From contig NC_019866.2 in the NCBI RefSeq assembly GCF_002234675.1, positions 24,839,531-24,903,530 on the forward strand: a stretch of 64,000 nt of DNA. Direction: 5' to 3'. Below are positions 55,101 through 64,000 of the stretch, one piece after another (position 1 is the first letter of the stretch; each line of letters opens with the position of its first letter). Below the pieces are notes generated by a model that was given only the letters and a program-made list of their open reading frames with translations, ran no database searches and was not told the DNA's origin. Both the position numbers and the translations under genes were made by a program. The stretch is from Oryzias latipes (Eukaryota > Chordata > Actinopteri > Beloniformes > Adrianichthyidae).

Positions 55101-58100
55101 CGGATCAACTCACCAAACCCTGGTTGATGAAGTACTCAGCAAAGTAGACCAGCGCCAGTGGACACATGAACTTCAGCAAGCCCTGCTCAAAGGCACCAGA
55201 GTCAGAGGCAGCAGAACCGACCCGATCTGCAGCGGGAGGGGCTGGTACTCACTTTGATGACCTGCCTCTTCTCCCTCCAGATGAAAGATCCCGAGCTTCC
55301 GTGCACTGTGACGGCCAAGGGGAGAGAACAGAGTCTGAGAGCTTCCTCCAGAACCGAGCAGAGGAATCCAACAGGGAACAAAAAAGAGGGGAACTGCTGT
55401 GGAGCGGTTCATGACTGGACTGATGCGTTCTGAAGGTAAAACTCTACAAATGCGGTCAGTTTAACCTCCAGCCAAAACCACAAAGACCATGAAAGCCCTT
55501 CAGCCGTCACATCTGCAGAGGAATAAGGAGGCATGTCCACGTCCACAGGCTTGAGTCTGCTCAGCTTTCAGCTCTTCTGACCTGGCGTCCAAATGTGATG
55601 ACATCACCCTTTGGGAGTCAGGGTGGGGCTGGACAAACAGCTGGAGGAGGCGGTGCTGATGTTGGAGCTGAGAAGATGCTGAAGAAAAAGTGGTTCCTAT
55701 AGTTACTACAGCACACGGCGCCGTCACCTCCAGACTGGAAAACTGGATCCAGTCCACTCCAAGAACCTCTGTGACCCACAGCGGGGACTGTGCAGAACCT
55801 CAAACTCCCAGAACTGTGGGGAAGGACCAGAACCCGGCTGGAATACATGAGCCTCCATGAGGGGAGATGGTCTGCAGCTGGGATCAACAGTCTGCCTTCA
55901 GCTCATCTTCTGGTCCCAAAACCAGGATCAAACGAGGAGCAGTATAGAGACCCCCCCCCATTGTACCGCCACAGCCTTGGAATGAAACCAAACGAAAAAG
56001 AACCTAAACAACCAGCTTTGTCTTTTCTCTGTTGTTGATGTGGATCCCTGCTTTAATGATCTAGTTGTCTGAAGGATGGAAGAGACGGACCTGCACTCTG
56101 AGACACCAGGAAGTCCGCGCTAAAGATAAAGGCTTCTTTAAACTCCGACTGCCAAAGCCAGCAGTCGTCTTTAGCTGCATGAGTGATAAGAAGTTATCTC
56201 AGAAATGTCGTTATCCTGTCGAGATAAAGATGCAAACATGCATCTTTGTATAAACGGAAACTCTACAGCGGCTGAACCGTGAAGCTGATTCCAGTTTGAA
56301 GCCTTAGTTCATCTCAATAGAACCATTTCATGGTTCAGATCTACAGGATGCAGTCTACAGATAATCTATAGCAACTAAGTTTAAAGCTCAACACAATTTG
56401 TGAAAGTTGTTTATTTATGAAAAGGTACTAAATGAACACATCTGAGTTTTTTCTTCTTTATTTGAGTCCTGTTAAAAAAACTGGACTGAAGCAGCTCCAA
56501 TCCAGCTCCAAAATACCCCAAAAAACACAGAAATATAACAAGTTTTCACAAATCTAAAATGTATTTTTATGGATGTCCTTGTGTGTTGTGTTAAATGTAA
56601 CTGTCTGGTTCCGTTTGAATGTTTGTTCGACTCTAAATTTTGTTTGTTTCCACTAAATTCCACAGAAAAGTCCACAGCTGAAACATTTAGGTCGTGTCTG
56701 AATTCCTACTCCACAGCTAATGAACTCATGTAGTTAGCGTGTGTTTGTCATGCGAGTCTGTTACCTGCTGGTGCTCTCTCCTCCTCCTCCTCCTCCTCCT
56801 CCTCCTCGGACTCCTCCGTCAGCCCCTGCTCCTCCTCGGAGCCCACAGCTGCATATGGGATCTCATTCCTGCTCCACTGGGGCAGAGAAGGTGGAGGAAC
56901 CAGCAGATACAAGTAGCTGGGAGGAAAACAAAGACTGGCCTTTGAATTCTCATCGGCTTGCGTTTTGGGCAGATTTGGGGATGGAGGGGGGTTAAAGGGG
57001 GAGAAGGAGTCTGTTTCTGGGTGTAAACCGTCAAAGTGAACATTACTCCAGATGTCAGTATCTGACTTTGAAAAAGGTTTACCTCATTTTTTGATGACCG
57101 TACATCAATAAAGTTACAAGAGCTTCAGCAAAACTTGAATCTACTCGTCTATCTAAAAAGTCAATGACAGTATAATGAAAGCTTCTGGGGGGGCATTGAT
57201 TAGTATGGGGAGGGGGACGGGCTTGACTTGACACAGGTTTCAGGGTTTAGTCAGCAGGACGCTCCCCTCTTACCTGATGAGCATGGAAACCGGGACCACC
57301 AGCATGACCAGCACGGTCACCCGGGGGGACAGGCCAGCCTGGATGAGGCCCGAATAGAGGAGGGCCCCAGCCACTCCAGCACCTCCGGTTCCTGAGCCCC
57401 ACCCCTCCAAGACGTTCCTGGGACAGGCGGGAAACACCGTCAGCGAGCCACACAGCAGACGATGATCACATGACTCAGCTCGCACGCCGGAAGCCTTCAG
57501 ACCGCTTCTTTAAACATTTCTAGGAACTGTAAAAAGAGAACTGGACTGGGTGGCCCCTCCCACTTGGCGTTCCAAACAGGAAGTGGCTCCAAGAAGCCAA
57601 AATCCCACAGAAGTCTATAGAGAAACCAACATTCTATTGGTCAGAACCACCGTTCTGGATCTGTTACATTTTTTCATGATATTTTTTCTTCATCACAGCT
57701 TTTTCAAGTATAAACTGACCAATCCGAGGCCTCAGTAAAAGTCTGTAGTGTCACGCCCAACGTTTAAAATGCCTGACACGTTTCATGCAGCCCGCTTTCA
57801 GTGGAAGGGGTGTGGCCTGACTGGGGAGAGTGGTTGCCATAGAAATGATGACTCAGGCCAACCAATCACTGCTTATTGATGACGTCTGTCTCCAAAATGG
57901 CGGCTGAATGGACTTCATTTGTTTGGAGCCAGAAGTCCTTTTCTGTGGCTCACTCCAGTTCTCTCATACAGTCAATGGTTGGAACAGATGGCATGGGGGG
58001 GTGGGGGGTAGCAGCTCTGTCCACAATAACCCATGCTAACCCGGCAGTCTAGCCCTCACCAATCCCCCTTTCATCGTCATAACTCAGCAGGAAGTCGGCT

Positions 58101-61100
58101 GGGCCGACTCTACGGCGCCTTCTGAAGCAGAGCAGAGACATGGCGGCTCTCTGGCCCCTCCCTCGGGGATGGCTCTCTGGCCCCTCCCTCGGGGACGGCT
58201 TTGCGTGTAAAAAGAGCCAGAGGGCTTTTTTAAAACGCGTAGACCTGGAAGCTGCTGAAACTCCAAGCTGACTTCTAGCAGTTCTGTGGAGCCAAACTAG
58301 CAGAAGAGGCTCTGATCTCTATCTCATCTCAATCATTCCTTCCCATCATCCAACCTTCTCCTGATGCTCTGAGGCTTAAACTCTGCTTCTTACTGCTCCA
58401 CTTCTACTTTTCTGTTTTGGAACAAAACATATTCATATCACTGCTTCGGTTGAAATGATGCCTTTTAAAGGCTGAATCACAGGGAACATGTGGAGAAACA
58501 TGTTAAAGATGTCGAGACTCTGACGTGTGGAAAGATGTCCTTTCTGCAGGATTCCTGCTTCCTCCCAGAATTCCCTAAACTAGAGTGAGAGCAGAGACTG
58601 TGTCTGTTTTTCTGTGGACGTAGACGGCCGTCGCTCTAGTTACTGACGTCTGCTGTCTTGGAACCGATTTCTGTTTTTCTGTCTCTTTGCCGTCCGCTCA
58701 GGCTCAAACCAGCGCTCAGAATCACGCCGCAGATTCAGTCACAGAGGAAGTCGGACGAGGCTTCACTCCAAGGTGTGTTCACCTTTTGAAGAAAACAGAC
58801 AGCGAGAGGAAGGACAGCTCTCCCAGTCCTGCACCAAGACTAGCAAAGACCACTCCTGCAGAGACAACACAAGGAAGAGGACGATGAAGGAAGGAGGAGG
58901 GAGGGAGACAACAGGAGACATCAGGAATCTGGAGGAGTTTCTCCTCATAGCGTCTCTCTTCAGAAACTGCAGTTCTGAGGAGACGGGCCTGATGAGGAAC
59001 CGGGGGCCTAAATATTCATCCTGGGGTTTGGATGATGCGTCCGAGCGACGAGGTCAAGGTGCTTTTCTGACACGGAGGAGTTTCTCGGTTGTGTTACGGA
59101 GTTACGGTCCAGAGTGGCGGCAAAGGGGGGGCTGTGTTTGAATCCTGTTCATGTTTTCAGAAGTTCATTCATTTACTGTAACTTTGAAATGACCATGAAC
59201 GGTCAAACATGAATACTGCAGTTACCTGTTGACATGTTTTTCTCACAAAAGCTGACTTTAAAAGCATCTGATGCCTGCAGCGGCTCTGCAAAGATCTGGT
59301 TTCATCTCCTGAACTACAGCAGATCATCCTTTTTCTGCAAAATCCAAACACAAGCTTCAACAGAAGCTGTGCTCTGTGTCAAAAGGCAACACAACACACT
59401 GCCGTTTACAGAGCAACACCTGCGTTTTACCCGTGTTTAATTCCAAAGTGAAGAGAAAGACTGAAGGACACGCCTCCTCTGGAATCTGTGCTGTTCTCAC
59501 CTCTGCCTTCTTCTGGCTAACATGAGGCTCTTTAAACACAGAAATGTTTTTGGAGATTTTGGGATAATATTTATTGAGCTTTGATCTAATCCTCACTTCT
59601 CATGACTTATCGGTTATTTTGCAGGGCTGGTGAAAACACGAGAAACTTGATAAGATTTTGGTCAAAAAAGCTTCTCGTTTCTGTGCGAAACCACAGAAGC
59701 TCAGCGGAGATAAAAGAGGAAACGAAAGCGCGGCTGAAGATGTTGAGTTTGATCTGTCAGCTCAGAAAGTCTTACCCAGAATGCTTTGCCACATTGCAGA
59801 GGAAAAGGACACCAGCAGGAAGCTCACTACCGTCACGAGGACGCAGGCCAACACTCGGAATCTAAGATGAAGAGAAGAACATCAGCTTTAGTCCTCCATG
59901 ACATCAGGTCCAACTGTCCAAACATGGTTTTGGTCTGAGCTTCCTGTGGATCTGAGACAGGACAGGCTTTTCCTCAGCTTACCCATAAGGCACTTTGTGG
60001 ATGAAAACCGGGGCTATGAACTTGATGATGAGTGTTGGGAGGATGTCAGCCAGCAGCACAGCCTGCAAACCGAGTGACACAGTTCTCAGCATGAACGCCA
60101 GCACACATGAAACACATGAAACATTACGCTGCCGTCTCAGAGATGGTCATTATTCAGAGACACCAGCAGTTCTGATGGAGGACAGCTGTTTCCATTTATA
60201 CAAACCAGGAACGGACTTTTGTTGGAGAGCTACCATAAAAAGTAAAAGAACCTCCGCTTGATCACTTCCTGTTTGTGTCCATTAGAAACAGCATTCTGAT
60301 TTTTTCACTTTCTGTTCCGAAGCCAGAATAGTTTAACTGCTGATCAGTCACTCTGCTTTTAGATTTAAGGCCTCAATAATACAAAATAGATTCAAAGGAA
60401 AGAGAAAAAAATCTGAAAAGGAGGTTTCTGTTTGCATCGCTGAGCAGTAAAGACAAAAATGTACTTTTACATCTGGATCTATTATTATCACTGAACAACT
60501 ACAGATCTGCTGTTTCTACACTCACCACCAAAAGGCCTTTAAGTGATAAGAGTTCAAGTCCCAACAAATCCCTCCCGTCTCCATTGACTGCAAATGAGAA
60601 CTGGACTGAGTACCCCCCCCCTCCAAACAGGAAGTACTCGCAGACTCCAAGAGATCAAGCTGTAACTGAGTCATTCTATTGGTCAGAAGAACTTTTTTAA
60701 ACAATATCTTTTTTTCAAGATATTCTTCTTTATTGCAAGTTATTCAACTTATGAACTGACCAATCAGATGCCACAATAAAAGTCTGTGGTGTCACGCCTA
60801 ACGTTTAAAATGCTTGATTGACAGATTCTCCCGAGCTGCGTTCGAGTGGTGGGGGCGTGGTCATCTGGCTCCAACGTCCACATCACTCAATGGACTTCAT
60901 GTGGTTCTAGCCAGAACCAAACCATGTTCTATGGGTGACGTCACCTCGCTCAGTCCAGTTCTCATATACAGTCGATGTCTGTCTCCTTTCTTCTGGTTTG
61001 ACCCAGTTGATAAATGTCGAAGGTCAAGGAAGGGGAGACAAGAGAGACATTTAGGGGAGGAAGAAGACATCCCCACATTAAAAAGATGGAATCAGTATTT

Positions 61101-61533
61101 AGTTCAGCTTTGAAAACAAGCGTCAGCAGCAGCTACATGTGTGTGGTGTAAGTGGTGTCGCTGCATGGGTGTGTGCGGTTGGGGCAGACAATAGAGCAAC
61201 ATTACAGGCATGTTAGTGTGTCTTTGTTGTGTTGTGTCTCCATTTACCCCGGTGGTGACAGGATTACAGTCATAGTTTGTTCCATTGCTGCTGTTTCCAA
61301 CTCCAGAGGTGGCAACCAACGAAACGGGGGCCTAAAACAACAACAACAGTAACATATTACTGCATCATGATTACATTACTGCATCATGATTACATTACAT
61401 GTTGGCAGTATTCTCATACAGGACTCTCTCACTTACAGAGATGGTGGCGTTCCTAGACTCTTCCTTGGTCAGGATGTCATGAGCGGCGCTCAGCATGACC
61501 ACATAGGCAAAGTTGTTGCACAGCCCAAGAATC
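50910..61533 (-). CDS. cln3: Battenin (CLN3), C-terminal three quarters
   Basis: Multi-pass membrane protein of lysosomes and late endosomes, defective in juvenile Batten disease in humans. Exons: 61437-61533, 61248-61331, 59983-60062, 59776-59861, 57274-57417, 56765-56916, 55253-55305, 55114-55182, 54957-55012, 54777-54870, 52108-52248, 50910-51026 (TGA at 50910-50912). Landmarks: [138 protein letters not shown]. Phases agree at every junction except between 59776 and 57417. There an exon of about 75 nt (the counterpart of human [20 protein letters not shown]) is not found. The N-terminal exon(s) lie beyond 64000. Confidence 0.96.
52061..52100. repeat. (CA)20 microsatellite next to a cln3 splice donor
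   Basis: Forty bases of perfect AC repeat. On the transcript strand it is (GU)20, starting six bases after the GTCTGTA donor of the exon at 52108-52248. Confidence 0.97.
52340..52800 (-). mobile_element. L2-type LINE 3' remnant in a cln3 intron
   Basis: It contains CCAGTGTAGTGAAGCTGATA, AGATGATGTGATCATATTCC and GACGTGCAGCAGCATTTGGC, which parallel the C-terminal coding part of the LINE at 25361-27202 (minus sense). Heavily diverged and without an open frame. Confidence 0.65.
52801..54776. other. cln3 intron, no gene seen
   Basis: Intron between exons 54777-54870 and 52108-52248. Apart from the LINE remnant at its left, no element or exon recognised. Confidence 0.5.
56778..56807 (-). repeat. 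cln3: (GAG)10 coding microsatellite in cln3
   Basis: A perfect (CTC)10 on the plus strand, read in frame as ten consecutive Glu within exon 56765-56916, directly after [10 protein letters not shown]. It lies in the cytosolic loop that in mammalian CLN3 carries acidic and dileucine sorting signals. Confidence 0.95.
57523..57978. mobile_element. MITE family M1, copy in a cln3 intron
   Basis: Left end AAGAGAACTGGACTGGGTGG, right end CACTCCAGTTCTCTCATACA then GTCAATGG. Internal blocks TTCCAAACAGGAAGTGGCTC and CTTTCAGTGGAAGGGGTGTG are shared with the other copies. Confidence 0.8.
57979..59775. other. cln3 intron, expected exon not found
   Basis: The exon encoding the [13 protein letters not shown]-type segment should lie between 57418 and 59775. 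No match or phase-compatible exon was recognised on the minus strand. A 26-bp direct duplication (CTCTGGCCCCTCCCTCGGGG) lies near 58146-58197. Confidence 0.5.
60582..60977. mobile_element. MITE family M1, complete copy in a cln3 intron
   Basis: The left end CATTGACTGCAAATGAGAAC then TGGACTGAG, and the right end CTCAGTCCAGTTCTCATATA then CAGTCGATG, form inverted repeats of about 29 bp around about 340 bp. This is the best-preserved copy and shows the family structure clearly. The flanking duplication is uncertain (GTCT on both sides is possible). Confidence 0.88.
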
Positions 61534-61557
61534 CTGGAGGGGGGGGGTTCAAGAAGT

Positions 61558-64000
61558 AAACTAGTGTGTACTAACAGCTGATATGTGGCGTGTACTAGTG
61601 TGTACTAACAGCTGGTATGTGGCATGTACTAGTGTGTACTAACAGCTGGTATGTGGCGTGTACTAGTGTGTACTAACAGCTGGTATGTGGCGTGTACTAG
61701 TGTGTACTAACAGCTGGTATGTGGCGTGTACTAGTGTGTACTAACAGCTGGTATGTGGCGTGTACTAGTGTGTACTAACATCTGGTATGTAGCATGTACT
61801 AGTGTGTACTAACAGCTGATATGTGGCGTGTACTAGTGTGTACTAACAGCTGGTATGTAGCATGTACTAGTGTGTACTAACAGCTGATATGTGGCGTGTA
61901 CTAGTGTGTACTAACAGCTGGTATGTGGCGTGTACTAGTGTGTACTAACAGCTGGTATGTAGCATGTACTAGTGTGTACTAACAGCTGATATGTGGCGTG
62001 TACTAGTGTGTACTAACAGCTGATATGTGGCGTGTACTAGTGTGTACTAACAGCTGGTATGTAGCATGTACTAGTGTGTACTAACAGCTGATATGTGGCG
62101 TGTACTAGTGTGTACTAACAGCTGATATGTGGCGTGTACTAGTGTGTATTAACAGCTGATATGTGGCGTGTACTAGTGTGTACTAACAGCTGATATGTGG
62201 CGTGTACTAGTGTGTACTAACAGCTGATATGTGGCGTGTACTAGTGTGTACTAACAGCTGGTATGTGGCGTGTACTAGTGTGTACTAACAGCTGATATGT
62301 GGCGTGTACTAGTGTGTACTAACAGCTGATATGTGGCGTGTACTAGTGTGTACTAACAGCTGATATGTGGCGTGTACTAGTGTGTACTAACAGCTGATAT
62401 GTGGCGTGTAATAGTGTGTACTAACAGCTGATATGTGGCGTGTACTAGTGTGTACTAACAGCTGATACGTGGCGTGTACTAGTGTGTACTAACAGCTGAT
62501 ATGTGGCGTGTACTAGTGTGTACTAACAGCTGGTATGTGGCGTGTACTAGTGTGTACTAACAGCTGATATGTGGCGTGTACTAGTGTGTACTAACAGCTG
62601 ATATGTGGCGTGTACTAGTGTGTACTAACAGCTGATATGTGGCGTGTACTAGTGTGTACTAACAGCTGGTATGTGGCGTGTACTAGTGTGTACTAACAGC
62701 TGGTATGTGGCGTGTACTAGTGTGTACTAACAGCTGGTATGTAGCATGTACTAGTGTGTACTAACAGCTGATATGTGGCGTGTACTAGTGTGTACTAACA
62801 GCTGGTATGTGGCGTGTACTAGTGTGTACTAACAGCTGATATGTGGCGTGTACTAGTGTGTACTAACAGCTGGTATGTGGCGTGTACTAGTGTGTACTAA
62901 CAGCTGATATGTGGCGTGTACTAGTGTGTACTAACAGCTGATATGTGGCGTGTACTAGTGTGTACTAACAGCTGATATGTGGCGTGTACTAGTGTGTACT
63001 AACAGCTGGTATGTGGCGTGTACTAGTGTGTACTAACAGCTGATATGTGGCGTGTACTAGTGTGTACTAACAGCTGATATGTGGCGTGTACTAGTGTGTA
63101 CTAACAGCTGATATGTGGCGTGTACTAGTGTGTACTAACAGCTGATATGTGGCGTGTACTAGTGTGTACTAACAGCTGATATGTGGCGTGTACTAGTGTG
63201 TACTAACAGCTGATACGTGGCGTGTACTAGTGTGTACTAACAGCTGATATGTGGCGTGTACTAGTGTGTACTAACAGCTGGTATGTGGCGTGTACTAGTG
63301 TGTACTAACAGCTGATATGTGGCGTGTACTAGTGTGTACTAACAGCTGATATGTGGCGTGTACTAGTGTGTACTAACAGCTGATATGTGGCGTGTACTAG
63401 TGTGTACTAACAGCTGGTATGTGGCGTGTACTAGTGTGTACTAACAGCTGGTATGTGGCGTGTACTAGTGTGTACTAACAGCTGGTATGTAGCATGTACT
63501 AGTGTGTACTAACAGCTGATATGTGGCGTGTACTAGTGTGTACTAACAGCTGGTATGTGGCGTGTACTAGTGTGTACTAACAGCTGATATGTGACGTGTA
63601 CTAGTGTGTACTAACAGCTGGTATGTGGCGTGTACTAGTGTGTACTAACAGCTGATATGTGGCGTGTACTAGTGTGTACTAACAGCTGGTATGTGGCGTG
63701 TACTAGTGTGTACTAACAGCTGGTATGTGGCGTGTACTAGTGTGTACTAACAGCTGATATGTGGCGTGTACTAGTGTGTACTAACAGCTGGTATGTGGCG
63801 TGTACTAGTGTGTACTAACAGCTAATATGTGGCGTGTACTAGTGTGTACTAACAGCTGATATGTGGCGTGTACTAGTGTGTACTAACAGCTAATATGTGG
63901 CGTGTACTAGTGTGTACTAACAGCTGATATGTGGCGTGTACTAGTGTGTACTAACATCTGGTATGTGGCGTGTACTAGTGTGTACTAACAGCTAATATGT
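61558..64000. repeat. 34-bp minisatellite in a cln3 intron
   Basis: About 72 head-to-tail copies of a 34-bp unit, continuing past the window edge. Each unit carries GTGTACTAGTGTGTACTAAC followed by AGCTGATATGTGGC. Main variants are GATATGTGGCG, GGTATGTGGCG, GGTATGTAGCA and a rarer TAATATGTGG. Most copies hold the E-box CAGCTG and the heptamer TACTAAC. Variant order repeats with a 748-bp (22-unit) period. It begins about 22 bp from the acceptor of the exon at 61437-61533. Confidence 0.98.

Noticed and set aside
54960..55414. Small plus-strand ORFs overlapping cln3 exons
   Set aside because: Antisense shadows of the cln3 exons at 54957-55305.
61558..64000. CRISPR-like array
   Set aside because: The 34-bp units are contiguous with no unique spacers, and the context is a vertebrate intron.

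Overview
The window is vertebrate nuclear DNA, almost certainly from a teleost fish. The evidence is GT-AG introns, two recognisable vertebrate genes spread over many small exons, and a repeat load typical of fish (L2-, RTE- and BEL-type retroelements, Tc1, hAT-, piggyBac- and Harbinger-like DNA elements, long intronic tandem arrays). The species cannot be told from the sequence alone. No prokaryotic, viral or organellar gene was seen.

Both host genes lie on the minus strand and both are cut by a window edge. On the left (485-23661) is a TRPM4/TRPM5-group cation channel gene. Eighteen exons were placed by splice sites and phase, from a start codon at 23661 through the TRPM homology regions to S3. 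The pore and C-terminus lie beyond position 1. On the right (50910-61533) is cln3 (battenin, a lysosomal/endosomal membrane protein). Twelve exons run to the stop codon, the N-terminal exons lie beyond position 64000, and one internal exon could not be found.

The 27 kb between them holds mobile DNA. A tandem segmental duplication (20574-27630 against 27631-29838) copies half of trpm exon 2. A 2.1 kb 5'-truncated L2-type LINE sits in one copy, and the other copy preserves the empty site. Further along are a decayed RTE-type LINE (31080-32500), an almost complete BEL/Pao LTR retrotransposon (32620-40996) with a DNA transposon nested in its leader, two nested LINE wrecks (44520-46960), a Tc1-like transposase relic, and three copies of a TTAA-flanked MITE. 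One unrecognised 98-codon ORF (48775-49071) is the only other candidate gene here, and it is weak.

Three long tandem arrays are notable. Two CA-rich arrays lie in trpm introns (1450-2722 and 12182-13374). A 34-bp array (61558 to the window end) lies against a cln3 splice acceptor and shows a 22-unit higher-order period. I see no convincing new gene system; the interest lies in repeat architecture and its possible effect on splicing.
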